Assembly: GCF_003315795.1 (NCBI RefSeq)
Contig: NZ_QMEY01000001.1
Span: 372,001-436,000, forward strand
DNA length: 64,000 nucleotides
Direction: 5' to 3'
Source of the DNA: Spongiactinospora rosea
GTDB lineage: Bacteria; Actinomycetota; Actinomycetes; Streptosporangiales; Streptosporangiaceae
Shown here: one piece after another, positions 52,729-63,420 of the stretch
Layout: every line of letters begins with the position of its first letter
Numbering within the stretch: position 1 is the stretch's first letter
Program-made: the position numbers and the translations under genes
The notes under the pieces: model-generated
Seen by the model: the letters and a program-made list of their open reading frames with translations, nothing else
The model's database searches: none
Told to the model about the DNA's origin: nothing

Positions 52729-53390
52729 AGCCGTTCCATGTCGAGGATCACCACGGCCTTGGCCTCGATGCGCAGCCAACCGCGCTGGGCGAAGTCGGCC
52801 AGGGCCTTGTTGACCGTCTCGCGGGAGGCCCCGACGAGCTGGGCCAGCTCCTCCTGGGTGAGGTCGTGGTGGACGCGCAGGCCGTCGTCCACCCGCTTGC
52901 CGAACCGCTCGGCGAGGTCCAGGAGCTGCTTGGCGACCCGGCCGGGGACGTCGGTGAACACCAGGTCGGCGAGCACGTCGTTGGTGCGGCGGAGCCGCTG
53001 GGCGAGCGCGCGCAGCAGGTGCAGCGCGACCTCGGGACGGCCGGTGAGCCAGGGGCGGAGGTCGTCGTGGCCGAGCCCGGCCAGCCGCACCTCGGTGAGG
53101 GCGCTGGCGCTCGCCGTACGCGGGCGCGGGTCGAACAGCGACAGCTCGCCGAACATCTCGCTCGGCCCGAGCACGCTCAGCAGGTTCTCCCGGCCGTCGG
53201 GCGACGTCCGGGACAGTTTGATCTTACCTTCCAGCACCACGTAGAGCCGGTCGCCGGTCTCGCCCTCGTTGAAGAGGGTGCGCCCCTTGGGCAGCGTGAC
53301 CTCGGTGATGCTCGTGCGCAGGGCCGCGGCGCCCTCGCGGTCGAGCGCGGCGAAGAGCGGGGCCTTGCCCAGCACGTCGTCGGTGTTCAC
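52710..53390 (-). CDS. crp: CRP/FNR-family transcriptional regulator
   Basis: A 226-residue protein. The cyclic-nucleotide domain has FGELSLFDPRPRTAS, with the Glu and Arg that bind cAMP, and the C-terminal HTH reads LTQEELAQLVGASRETVNKA. It starts at GTG 53390 behind TGGAGGAACC. Position next to nth matches Mycobacterium Rv3676 (Crp) and Streptomyces Crp, global regulators of germination, secondary metabolism or carbon use. Confidence 0.93.
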   Translation of the reverse strand: MNTDDVLGKAPLFAALDREGAAALRTSITEVTLPKGRTLFNEGETGDRLYVVLEGKIKLSRTSPDGRENLLSVLGPSEMFGELSLFDPRPRTASASALTEVRLAGLGHDDLRPWLTGRPEVALHLLRALAQRLRRTNDVLADLVFTDVPGRVAKQLLDLAERFGKRVDDGLRVHHDLTQEELAQLVGASRETVNKALADFAQRGWLRIEAKAVVILDMERLYNRSR

Positions 53391-53534
53391 GGTTCCTCCA
53401 TGAAATATGCTCACGCTCGCGCGGTCGGCCGGGCCGGCAACCCCGTCCATCCTGATACCACCCGATCCACGCAGCCCATTGTGACGCACCCCACCTGGCG
53501 AGTCGCGACGGCCTTCCTGTGAAGGCTGTCAGCG

Positions 53535-53549
53535 TAGGCTGTCCGGGTG
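53535..53549 (+). promoter_or_regulatory. −10 box and leaderless start of nth
   Basis: TAGGCT (53535-53540), six bases, then GTG 53547; no ribosome site fits between. Confidence 0.45.
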
Positions 53550-54269
53550 CCCCGAAAAGCTGCCGACCCCGCCGGGGAAAGCCGTCTCGCACTGGTACGC
53601 CGGGCCAGGCGGATCGACCGGATCCTGGCGGAGACCTACCCCGACGCCCACTGCGAGCTGGACTTCCACAACCCCCTTGAGCTGCTGGTCGCCACGATTC
53701 TCTCAGCGCAGTGTACGGACAAACGGGTCAATATGGTCACTCCACTACTTTTCGCGAAATATCGGACAGCCGCGGACTATGCCGCCGCGGACCGCTCCGA
53801 GCTGGAGCAGATGATCCGTTCCACCGGGTTCTTCCGGGCCAAGACCAACAGCATCATGGGCATGGCCCAGGTCCTGTGCGACCGGCACGGCGGCGAAGTG
53901 CCCGGCAAGCTGGCCGACCTGGTCAAGCTGCCCGGCGTCGGCCGCAAGACCGCCAACGTCGTGCTGGGCAACGCCTTCGGCGTGCCAGGGCTCACCGTGG
54001 ACACCCACTTCCAGCGGCTCACCCGCCGCATGCGCTGGAGCGCCGAGACCGACCCCGTCAAGATCGAGCACGCGGTCGGCGAGCTGATCCCCAAGCGCGA
54101 CTGGACCCTGCTGTCCCACCGGCTGATCTGGCACGGCCGCCGGATCTGCCACGCCCGCACCCCGGCCTGCGGGGTCTGCCCGGTCGCCGCCCTGTGCCCG
54201 TCGTACGGCACCGGCCCCACCGACGAGGCGAAGGCGGCCAAACTGGTCCGCACCGGGCCGTTCTCGTGA
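53547..54269 (+). CDS. nth: Endonuclease III (DNA glycosylase/AP lyase)
   Basis: A 240-residue Nth. The helix-hairpin-helix [14 protein letters not shown] contains the catalytic lysine, the aspartate is in TVDTHFQR, and the C-terminal [4Fe-4S] ligands follow C-x6-C-x2-C-x5-C ([17 protein letters not shown]). It removes oxidised pyrimidines from DNA. GTG start. It is followed by a CoA-type NUDIX gene that may overlap its stop, the usual arrangement in this block. Confidence 0.96.
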   Translation: MPRKAADPAGESRLALVRRARRIDRILAETYPDAHCELDFHNPLELLVATILSAQCTDKRVNMVTPLLFAKYRTAADYAAADRSELEQMIRSTGFFRAKTNSIMGMAQVLCDRHGGEVPGKLADLVKLPGVGRKTANVVLGNAFGVPGLTVDTHFQRLTRRMRWSAETDPVKIEHAVGELIPKRDWTLLSHRLIWHGRRICHARTPACGVCPVAALCPSYGTGPTDEAKAAKLVRTGPFS

Positions 54270-54310
54270 CGGCCGGGAATGCCGTGGGCGACGGCGGGGC
54301 TGGTGATGGC

Positions 54311-54961
54311 ATGACCGAACCGCAATGGTTGCACGGGCTGGTGGCGTCGTCCGTCCGCCGGCCCGTGCCCGCCGCCCTGCGTCCACCCGTCGGCCGGGGC
54401 CGGAAGGCGGCGGTGCTGCTGCTGTTCGGCACGGAGGCGGCGCACGGCCCCGACGTCCTGCTCATCCAGCGCAGCACCCGGGGGCGCAGGCACCCGGGCC
54501 AGCCCGCCTTCCCCGGCGGCGGCCTCGAACCCGGCGACGGCGGCCCGGTCGGGGCGGCGCTGCGCGAGGCCGCGGAGGAGACCGGGCTCGACCCCGCCGG
54601 GGTGACGGTCGCGGGCACGCTCCCCGAGCTGTACCTCTCCCACAGTGACAATCGCGTGACCCCCGTGGTCGGCTGGTGGCACACGCCCTGCGCGGTCCAC
54701 CCGGCCGACCCCGCCGAGGTGGCCGCGGTCGAGCGCGTCCCCGTCGCCGAGCTGGTCGATCCGGCCAACCGGTTCACGCTGCGCCACCCGCGCGGCGGCC
54801 ACGCCGGGCCCGCCTTCCGGGTCAGGGGGCTGCTGGTCTGGGGGTTCACGGCGGGCGTCCTGGACGGGGCGCTGGCCGGCACCGGGTTCGAGCGGCCCTG
54901 GGACCGCACCCGCGTAGAGGACCTTCCGCCCGACGTTCTCGGCCTGGCCGCGCGGAGCTGA
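54311..54961 (+). CDS. NUDIX hydrolase, CoA diphosphatase type
   Basis: A 216-residue protein. The CoA-specific motif is LLIQRSTRGRRHPGQPAFPG, followed directly by the NUDIX box REAAEETGLD. It probably cleaves CoA or acyl-CoA to phosphopantetheine derivatives. The start is taken as ATG 54311 (MTEPQWLHGL); GTG 54266, overlapping the nth stop as GTGA, is an in-frame alternative that would add 15 residues. Equivalent to the Rv3672c position. Confidence 0.9.
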   Translation: MTEPQWLHGLVASSVRRPVPAALRPPVGRGRKAAVLLLFGTEAAHGPDVLLIQRSTRGRRHPGQPAFPGGGLEPGDGGPVGAALREAAEETGLDPAGVTVAGTLPELYLSHSDNRVTPVVGWWHTPCAVHPADPAEVAAVERVPVAELVDPANRFTLRHPRGGHAGPAFRVRGLLVWGFTAGVLDGALAGTGFERPWDRTRVEDLPPDVLGLAARS

Positions 54962-55021
54962 CGGCGGGCCGCACGCGCGTCCGTTCTGCGCAACGGGCGC
55001 ACGTACGCCGTCGCCGCTGGA

Positions 55022-55036
55022 TACGGTTGAGGCGTG
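55022..55036 (+). promoter_or_regulatory. −10 box and leaderless start of marP-like gene
   Basis: TACGGT (55022-55027), six bases, then GTG 55034; no ribosome site fits between. Confidence 0.5.
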
Positions 55037-56224
55037 CTCGGTGATCTCCTCGACCTCGTTCTGATCGCGCTCATGATCGCCTTCGGTATCTCCGGATACC
55101 GCCAGGGCTTCATCATCGGCGTGCTGAGCCTGGTGGGCTTCGTGGGCGGGGCCTTCCTCGGGGTGGCCGTCGCGCCGTCGATCGCCGGCTGGCTGGTGGA
55201 CGGCTCGATCGAGTCGGCGCTGCTCGCCATCGTGATCGTGTTCCTGGCCGCGATGGTCGGCCACTTCGCCGCCTCGACGCTGGGCGCGGTCGTGCGCAGC
55301 CACGTCACCTGGGAGCCCGCCAAGGTCGCCGACGCCGTCGGCGGCACCTTCACCGGCGCCATCTCGGTCCTCGTGTTCGTCTGGCTGGTCGGCGGGCTGC
55401 TGGCCAACGGGCCGTTCCAGCCGCTGAGCCAGCAGGTCAACAACTCGCTGGTGCTGGCCACGGTGGACCAGACGCTGCCCGACATGGCCAAGCAGTGGCG
55501 GCGCACGTTCAAGAACTTCATCGACACCTCCGAGTTCCCCGAGGTGTTCGAGGCCATCGGCGGCGGCCAGTTCGTGGACGTGCCGCCGCCCGACCAGGGC
55601 GTGCTGAAGGGGGCCGCGCTGCAGCGCGCCCGCCAGGGCGTCGTCAAGGTCCAGGGCACCGCGCCGAGCTGCGAGAAGAGCATCGAGGGCACCGGCTTCG
55701 TCTACGCCAACGACCGCATCATGACCAACGCCCACGTCGTCGCGGGCGTCACCCAGCAGCTCCGGGTCACCGACTACACCGGCACCACGCGGGCCGCCCG
55801 CGTGGTGCTCTACAACTCCGACCGCGACATCGCGATCCTCTACGTCCCCGGCCTGGACCTGCCGGTGCTCCGCTTCGACGGCAAGGTGGACAAGGGCGAC
55901 CAGGCGATCATCGCGGGCTATCCGCGGGGCGAGGGGTTCCGGCCCAGAGCCGCGCGCATCCGGGTCAAACAGAACGCCGAGGGCTATGAGATCTACCACC
56001 GCAAGCAGGTGGTCAGGGAGGTCTACTCGATCCGCGGCACGGTCCAGCCGGGCAACTCCGGCGGGCCGCTGCTGAGCCCGGACGGCCGCGTCTACGGCGT
56101 GATCTTCGCGGCGGCCACCGACCGGGAGGAGACCGGCTACGTGCTGACCGCGCGCGAGGTCACCCCGGACGCCGAAGAGGGCTCCAAGCGCGTCCTGCGG
56201 GTCAGCACCCAGGAGTGCGACTAG
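55034..56224 (+). CDS. marP: Membrane serine protease of the MarP/CvpA type
   Basis: A 396-residue protein. Four N-terminal membrane helices form a CvpA-like domain (VLIALMIAFGISGYRQGFII onwards). An extracytoplasmic chymotrypsin-like protease follows: His in TNAHVVAG, Asp in DRDIAIL, Ser in PGNSGGPL. Two cysteines (APSCEKS and the C-terminal QECD) match the disulfide that tunes Mycobacterium MarP. MarP protects against acid and oxidative stress by processing cell-wall enzymes. Gene position agrees. Confidence 0.93.
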   Translation: MLGDLLDLVLIALMIAFGISGYRQGFIIGVLSLVGFVGGAFLGVAVAPSIAGWLVDGSIESALLAIVIVFLAAMVGHFAASTLGAVVRSHVTWEPAKVADAVGGTFTGAISVLVFVWLVGGLLANGPFQPLSQQVNNSLVLATVDQTLPDMAKQWRRTFKNFIDTSEFPEVFEAIGGGQFVDVPPPDQGVLKGAALQRARQGVVKVQGTAPSCEKSIEGTGFVYANDRIMTNAHVVAGVTQQLRVTDYTGTTRAARVVLYNSDRDIAILYVPGLDLPVLRFDGKVDKGDQAIIAGYPRGEGFRPRAARIRVKQNAEGYEIYHRKQVVREVYSIRGTVQPGNSGGPLLSPDGRVYGVIFAAATDREETGYVLTAREVTPDAEEGSKRVLRVSTQECD

Positions 56225-56700
56225 CCCGGCTCGCCCTCAAGGCGCGTGCGCAGCGCGTCGATGGCCGGGTCCACCTCCTGACCGGGGTCGGCCACCAGGG
56301 CGCGGGCCAGGCGTACGACTCCCGGCACGTCCATCCGGTAGGGCTCGCGCCCGGCGTACGTCTGGACGCGGTCGGCCCCCCGGGTGAGCAGCGCCGCCGC
56401 CCCCCGCGCGTTGCCGCGCTGCAGGTGGGTCAGGCCCACGCAGACCTGGGCGAGGCCCTGCCACAGCTCGCGTTCGTCGTCGGGGGCGTTCTTCCAGCGG
56501 GCCTCCAGTACCTCGTGCGCGTGGAACGGCCGCCGCTCGCCCAGCAACCGCGCCGCCTCGGCCACGGCATCCTCGCCAGAAGGCGCGTAGTCGTCGGGGA
56601 CGCGTTCGACCCCCGCCGCGCCTCTGGGCAAGGGCCTGCCGTACTCATCGCGCGGACGGGCGTTCCTGGGCCGTCCAGAGGGGTCTCTGTCGCGGCTCAC
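56221..56700 (-). CDS. DUF309-family protein
   Basis: A 159-residue protein. The family motif FHAHEVLEARWKN is followed by ELWQGLAQVCVGLTHLQRGN, a small helical DUF309 domain of ~110 residues. The N-terminus is a basic, disordered-looking extension (RDRDPSGRPRNARPRDEYGR). Start GTG 56700, overlapping the ephE stop as GTGA. Function unknown. Its end meets the marP end tail-to-tail with a four-base overlap. Confidence 0.88.
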   Translation of the reverse strand: MSRDRDPSGRPRNARPRDEYGRPLPRGAAGVERVPDDYAPSGEDAVAEAARLLGERRPFHAHEVLEARWKNAPDDERELWQGLAQVCVGLTHLQRGNARGAAALLTRGADRVQTYAGREPYRMDVPGVVRLARALVADPGQEVDPAIDALRTRLEGEPG

Positions 56701-57617
56701 CGGGCGACCTCCTCGTTGTCCAGCCATGCGATCAGCTCGGCGTCGAACCGCTCGGGGTTCTCCTCGTGCGGGAAGTGCCCGACGCCCTCCAGTAGCCGCC
56801 AGCGGTAGGACCCCGTGACGTACCGGCCGGACCCGTGCGCGGTGCGCGGCAGCACGCAGGTGTCGAGCGCGCCGTGGACGTGCAGGGTCGGAGCCTCGAT
56901 CTCGGTCCGCATGGACCGGGCGTAGCGCAGGCCGTCCGGGCGGAACTGGGAGCGGCCCAGCCAGCGGTGGTACTCCAGCGCGCAGTGCGCCACCCCCGGG
57001 ATGCGGAACACCTCCTGGTACTTCGCGGCGACGTCCTCTTCCGGCTTGCGCGGCCCCGACCAGCGGTCGAGCAGCCTGCCCACCCGCGCCCCGCCCCGCG
57101 CGGTCAGCCGCCACTCCGGCAGGAACGGAAGCTGGAAGCCCACCCGGCCCACGCTGGCCCGCAACTGCCCGAACGGATCGGTCACCAGCGACCTGCGCAG
57201 CCGCAGCGGATGCGGCGCGGAGACCGGCACCAGCCGGTGCACCGACTTGGGGTCGAGCACGGCCATGGTCCAGGCGAGCATGCCGCCCCAGTCGTGGCCG
57301 ACCACGATCGCGCCCGTCTCACCGAGCGCGCGTACCAGGCCCGCGGCGTCCTGCGCCAGGGTGGGCAGGTCGTAGCCGCGCGGCGGCTTGTCGCTCGCGC
57401 CGTACCCCCGCAGGTCCACCGCGACCGCGCGGTATCCGGCGGCGGGCAGCGAGACCAACTGGTGCCGCCAGGTCCACCAGAACTGCGGAAAGCCGTGCAA
57501 CAGCAGCACGAGCGGGCCCTTGCCGGACTCCACGACATGGAATCGGGTGCCCCCGGCGTGCACCCCGCGGTGGGTCCAGGGCCCCTCGATCCTGGACAGC
57601 GACTCGTCAGCGGCCAT
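56697..57617 (-). CDS. Epoxide hydrolase-type alpha/beta hydrolase (EphE-like)
   Basis: A 306-residue protein. The oxyanion region is LLHGFPQFWWTWR, the nucleophile aspartate is in GHDWGGML, the acid in VHGALDTCVL and the histidine in GVGHFPHEE; EYHRWLG supplies a cap tyrosine. The aspartate rather than serine marks an epoxide hydrolase or dehalogenase. Position next to marP equals ephE of Mycobacterium. It overlaps the holin-like gene by 11 bases upstream. Confidence 0.92.
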   Translation of the reverse strand: MAADESLSRIEGPWTHRGVHAGGTRFHVVESGKGPLVLLLHGFPQFWWTWRHQLVSLPAAGYRAVAVDLRGYGASDKPPRGYDLPTLAQDAAGLVRALGETGAIVVGHDWGGMLAWTMAVLDPKSVHRLVPVSAPHPLRLRRSLVTDPFGQLRASVGRVGFQLPFLPEWRLTARGGARVGRLLDRWSGPRKPEEDVAAKYQEVFRIPGVAHCALEYHRWLGRSQFRPDGLRYARSMRTEIEAPTLHVHGALDTCVLPRTAHGSGRYVTGSYRWRLLEGVGHFPHEENPERFDAELIAWLDNEEVAR

Positions 57618-58086
57618 CGGTCACCGACTCACGCCGGGCGCCGATCTCACCGGCCCCCTCCGGCAGCTTCGCCGCGTTCACGGAGTCGAGTTCGTCGGGC
57701 CCGCCCTTCAGGTGCTTGAGGGTCCGGGCCGTACGCTGCATCTTGGTCAGGCCCTTCAGCCTGCGCCAGCCGAACAGGACCAGCAGCGCCGCGGTCACGA
57801 TGTAGAACACGGTGACGATGGTGAAGGCCAGCGCCTGCGAGAGCCCGGCCGCCACCAGCCAGTACGCGATCGTGAACGACGCCAGGATGAGCACCAGGTG
57901 CCCGATGAACGCCGCGGCGGCGAACAGCCCGGTCGCGGTGCCCACCCGCTTGGCGTCGAACCTCAGCTCGGCCTTCGCCAGCTCGATCTCCGCCCGGATC
58001 AGCGTGGAGATCTGGTCGCTCGCCTGAGCTACCAGTTCGCCCAGGGATTCGTCCTGGGGTGGCCCAGCGGCCGGATTGTGCGGCAT
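57607..58086 (-). CDS. Phage-holin-like/DUF1469 membrane protein
   Basis: A 159-residue protein with two adjacent membrane helices (GLFAAAAFIGHLVLILASF and ALAFTIVTVFYIVTAALLVL). They are preceded by the amphipathic LIRAEIELAKAELRFDAKRV typical of the actinobacterial holin-superfamily (DUF1469) proteins. AGGAG precedes ATG 58086. It is co-transcribed with ephE-like and DUF309 genes. Role unknown, probably envelope-related. Confidence 0.88.
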   Translation of the reverse strand: MPHNPAAGPPQDESLGELVAQASDQISTLIRAEIELAKAELRFDAKRVGTATGLFAAAAFIGHLVLILASFTIAYWLVAAGLSQALAFTIVTVFYIVTAALLVLFGWRRLKGLTKMQRTARTLKHLKGGPDELDSVNAAKLPEGAGEIGARRESVTDGR

Positions 58087-58118
58087 GAACGATCTCCTAT
58101 CGGTAGCCAGGCCTGCTG

Positions 58119-59387
58119 TCAATCATCCTGCTCGCTCATCGGGCCCGGCACGCGCCCAGGGCCCGATGTCCCGGCCGCCGCCGCGTGCGAGCGGACCCGG
58201 AAGTGCAGCAGCGCGGCGGCCAGGAGCGAGGAGACCAGGCTCGCGGCGAGCACGCCGGTGGTCACCGCGTCCGCGCGGGCCGGGTCGTCACCGTACGCGA
58301 GGTCGCCGATCAGGAGCGAGACCGTGAACCCTATCCCGCCGAGCAGGGACACCGCGGCCATGTCCCGCCAGTGCAGGTCGGCCGACAGACGCGCCAGGCC
58401 CAGCCGTACCGCGATCCAGGCTCCTCCGAACACGCCGAGGAACTTGCCCACGACGAGGCCCGCCATCACTCCGAGGACCACCCGGTCGGAGAAGATGGCG
58501 CCGACGGCGGAGGCGGTCAGCGGCACCCCGGCCGACAGGAACGCGAACACCGGCACGGCCAGACCGGCGGATATCGGGCGGATGCGGTGATCGGCGGCTT
58601 CCGCGGGGGTCCTGGACTCTCCCGGCCTGGTCCGGCAGCGGGTGAGCAGGCCGAGCGCGACTCCGGCCACGGTCGCGTGCAGGCCGCTGACCTCGACGAA
58701 GTACCAGGCGGCGAGGGCGATCGGCACATAGAGCCACGGGCTGGTGACCCCGCGGGCCTGGAGCACGCCGTACAGGGCGATCAGGGCCGCCCCGGCGAGC
58801 AGCATGGGGACGTTCAGGCCCTCGGTATAGAACAGCGCGATGACGGTGATCGCGCCGAGGTCGTCCACGACGGCGCAGGTGAGCAGGAACGCGCGCAACG
58901 CGGCGGGCATGGCGGATGCGGTGACGGCGAGTACGGCGAGCGCGAAGGCGATGTCGGTGGCGGTCGGGATCGCCCAGCCGCGCCCGGCGTCCGGGGCGCC
59001 GATCGTGACCAGCAGATAGACCGCGGCGGGGACGGCCATGCCGGACAGCGCCGCGATGATCGGCAGCGCGGCCTTGCGCAGCACGGCCAGCTCGCCGTGC
59101 GTGAACTCCTCCTTGACCTCCAGGCCCGCGATGAAGAAGAAGATGGCGAGCAGGCCGTTCTGGGCCCATTTGTAGAGTTCGAGGTCGAGGTGGAGGGCCG
59201 CCGGGCCGAGCGTCAGCGTACGGATGGAGTCGTAGCTCTCGTAGGAGACGTTGGCCCAGATCAGCGCGGCGACCGTGGCCAGCAGCATGATCACGCCACC
59301 GAGGGTCTCCGCGCGCAGGGCTTCGGCGATCTGGGCGGCATAGCGGGCGGTGGGACGAAGCGGCCATACCTGGGCGGCTCGGCGCAT
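58119..59387 (-). CDS. nhaA: Na+/H+ antiporter NhaA
   Basis: A 422-residue antiporter with ~12 membrane helices. The paired aspartates are in AVVDDLGAI, with TATDIAFAL and FFIAGLEVKEEF conserved. It exchanges Na+ for H+ in sodium and pH homeostasis. GGAGAG precedes ATG 59387. Its tail is only 32 bases from the holin-like gene start, so the two may be on one transcript. Confidence 0.95.
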   Translation of the reverse strand: MRRAAQVWPLRPTARYAAQIAEALRAETLGGVIMLLATVAALIWANVSYESYDSIRTLTLGPAALHLDLELYKWAQNGLLAIFFFIAGLEVKEEFTHGELAVLRKAALPIIAALSGMAVPAAVYLLVTIGAPDAGRGWAIPTATDIAFALAVLAVTASAMPAALRAFLLTCAVVDDLGAITVIALFYTEGLNVPMLLAGAALIALYGVLQARGVTSPWLYVPIALAAWYFVEVSGLHATVAGVALGLLTRCRTRPGESRTPAEAADHRIRPISAGLAVPVFAFLSAGVPLTASAVGAIFSDRVVLGVMAGLVVGKFLGVFGGAWIAVRLGLARLSADLHWRDMAAVSLLGGIGFTVSLLIGDLAYGDDPARADAVTTGVLAASLVSSLLAAALLHFRVRSHAAAAGTSGPGRVPGPMSEQDD

Positions 59388-59470
59388 GCTCTCTCCGGTG
59401 CGTCAGGGTCGTTGAGATCGCTCGCCGACCAGACTTCCCGGCACACCTTTCCTAGAGAGTACTAAACCGG

Positions 59471-59506
59471 ACAGGCGCGACCCCCCGGGTAGGGGATCGC
59501 GCCTGT
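59471..59506 (-). terminator. Intrinsic terminator after acs
   Basis: ACAGGCGCGA ... TCGCGCCTGT ten-base perfect stem extended by CCCC/GGGG, 20 bases after the acs stop. It separates acs from nhaA. Confidence 0.85.
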
Positions 59507-59525
59507 GATTCTTCGGAGCTTCGGG

Positions 59526-61520
<1,995 letters not shown>

Positions 61521-61922
61521 TACATACTCCTTCACGAGGGCCTGATCTGTTGCTTGCGATCCCACTTCACCAGCCCACAGGCGTCCACCACAAGAGGTCT
61601 AGACAGGTCTGTACCGTGCGGCGAAGTCTTCTGGGGATCCTGACAAATGGCGTGCGGTAGTTGTAATAACGAAATCTTATGAATGCCCATACCCTTGGGG
61701 TTCGGCAATGCACCCACCGCTGCGCCCGACGGTCCCAACGCCTCGCCGAACGGTCCAACGGCCGCGACGGCCCGCGGACCCCGACAATGAGAAAGTCCGC
61801 CGGTCAGCCCGCGCCCAATCACCCCTCACCTGATCTCTGTCCGGCCACCCTCCGCACTCGCCGTGACGTACCCCCTCCCCACCTGGGCGGCTGTGCGCAG
61901 TGCCTCGGTAGGGTCGGGCGGT
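61521..61922. promoter_or_regulatory. Divergent intergenic region acs / Fic-like gene
   Basis: 402 bases without a supported gene. The centre (61630-61700) is AT-richer (TTGTAATAACGAAATCTTAT) and probably holds the acs promoter. TAGGGT at 61909-61914 lies eight bases before the Fic-like GTG and could be its −10. Frames on the minus strand here look random. Confidence 0.5.
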
Positions 61923-62714
61923 GTGAGTGACCCATTGGCGGTGATCGCCGAGCTGCCCGGCGTACCCGAGGCCGTCACCGAGGCCAGGGAAGCGGTGGAC
62001 CGGCTCTACCGCCACCGTGTACTGCGACGTCGCAGTCCTGAGGTGTCGGCCGAATCCGCGCTGCGCGGCGCCCGCGCCTCCGCCGCGCTGGAGGGCGTGG
62101 ACGCCCCGCTCGGCCCGCTGCGGGCGGGCGAGGTGACGGACCCCCTGGTCCAGGGCGCGCTGCGCGTCTCCGCCGAACTGGGCCGGCTCAGCAAGACCTG
62201 GCGTACGGCCCCGCGTCAGGTACTGGCCCGCCTCCACACCCTCGCCGCCACCGGCCTGGTGGAGGAGGCCCGCCTGGGCCGCCCGCGGGTCGCGGACGCG
62301 CCCGGCGTCCCGCCGAACGACCCTCTCGGCCTCGGCCCGGCCCCGTCCCCTGAGGAGACCGCGGCGCGCATGGACGCGCTCGTCGCCTTGGTCACGGGTG
62401 AGACCAAGGCCCCGGCGGTGGTCCTGGCGGCGGTCGTACACGCCGAGATAGCCGTGCTCAGGCCCTTCGGAGTGGCCGACGGCCTCGTGGCCCGGGCCGC
62501 CGAACGCCTGACGCTGACCGAGTTCGGACTCGACCCGAAGTCGCTCGCCACCGTCGAGGTCGGCCACGTCGAGTCCTCGTACGGGGAGAACCTCCAGGCT
62601 TATCTGACAGGTAGTCGCGACGGGGTCGGCCAATGGTTACGGCACTGTGCCCTGGCGGTGACACTCGGCGTCCGAGAGGCCACCGCGGTGTGCGAAGCAC
62701 TGCAGCGCGGCTGA
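61923..62714 (+). CDS. Fic-like protein with degenerate active site
   Basis: A 263-residue protein that resembles actinobacterial Fic-related proteins encoded beside acs. The core is VVLAAVVHAEIAVLRPFGVA followed by DGLVARAAERL. The Fic motif HPFxDGNGR is altered: the histidine position is Arg and the GNGR loop is lost, so AMP transfer is unlikely. The start is taken as GTG 61923; GTG 61863 is in frame. Conserved position next to acs suggests a retained non-catalytic role. Confidence 0.75.
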   Translation: MSDPLAVIAELPGVPEAVTEAREAVDRLYRHRVLRRRSPEVSAESALRGARASAALEGVDAPLGPLRAGEVTDPLVQGALRVSAELGRLSKTWRTAPRQVLARLHTLAATGLVEEARLGRPRVADAPGVPPNDPLGLGPAPSPEETAARMDALVALVTGETKAPAVVLAAVVHAEIAVLRPFGVADGLVARAAERLTLTEFGLDPKSLATVEVGHVESSYGENLQAYLTGSRDGVGQWLRHCALAVTLGVREATAVCEALQRG

Positions 62715-63055
62715 CGCACAGTGATCGATCTACCTGGGGTCTTGCGAGAAGTGCCAGCGTAGCGGGGGTCCTTCGCGGGCCCGTCGCCCTGCCGCCGTCC
62801 ACCGGCGGGCCGTAAACACAGCGGACGGCGTCCCTGGACTGGGACGCCGTCGCCGGCACGTCGCACCGGGTTACCAAGCGTGCACCTCGTATCCGTCGGA
62901 GCGGGTCAAGCCCGCCTCGACGCGCCTCCCGCGGCTGGTCGCGCGTGGGTGCCCGGCGGCCGTGCCCGGACAATCAGTCCGTGACACCTTTCTACGTCGG
63001 ATCTGCCCTGATGGGAACCCCCTGAAGCAAGACCTTTACCAATCATCTTCACCAA

Positions 63056-63068
63056 ATTGTGACACAAT
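63056..63068. promoter_or_regulatory. Palindrome ATTGTG-A-CACAAT
   Basis: Perfect six-base arms around one base in an AT-rich stretch. A possible regulator site for an unseen gene to the right; not a standard CRP spacing. Confidence 0.35.
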
Positions 63069-63391
63069 CGGATGAATCCCCCGTATCTCCTCATATACCT
63101 CTTTGGTGTGAGATCGCGATGGGCGGCGGGGGGATGGGTGGCCGGGTGTGCTCACGCTGAGTGAGCGATATGGGGCTTCGGTCGGATGTCCGGATTCGGC
63201 AACGGAGAGTAGTTGTACGGTTACGTCGAAAAAACTTGGCGGAAATTGCAGATTGCTCCTCGACGAAACTCAAGTGGATCGGGCAGCATACGTGGGTATC
63301 TCCCTAAACTGGAGTGAGTGTGCACGGGGACGCATTGCATGTCCCTTGCCATGCCCTGGTGAAGTGTTGAAAGCTTTCTTCTGAAACGGGA

Positions 63392-63415
63392 CCGGCTCTA
63401 CCCCCCCGGAGCCGG
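63392..63415. terminator. GC hairpin, possible terminator
   Basis: CCGGCTC and GAGCCGG, seven-base perfect arms around a ten-base C-rich loop. No U-run follows, so terminator function is uncertain. Confidence 0.4.
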
Positions 63416-63420
63416 ACCGG

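Larger units (their letters stand above)
62715..63420. other. Gene-free stretch with palindromes
   Basis: No convincing gene. The part 63000-63380 is AT-richer than the rest and contains ATTGTG-A-CACAAT (63056-63068) and a GGGAC-N9-GTCCC hairpin near 63328-63347. A plus-strand frame at 63148-63384 lacks family resemblance and a ribosome site. It may be a long regulatory region for a gene beyond the right edge. Confidence 0.45.

Noticed and set aside
53475..53500. TGTGA-like half-site between crp and nth as a CRP operator
   Set aside because: Only one half-site is visible; the second arm does not match TCACA.
63148..63384. 78-codon plus-strand frame
   Set aside because: No ribosome site or recognisable domain; composition fits an untranslated regulatory stretch.
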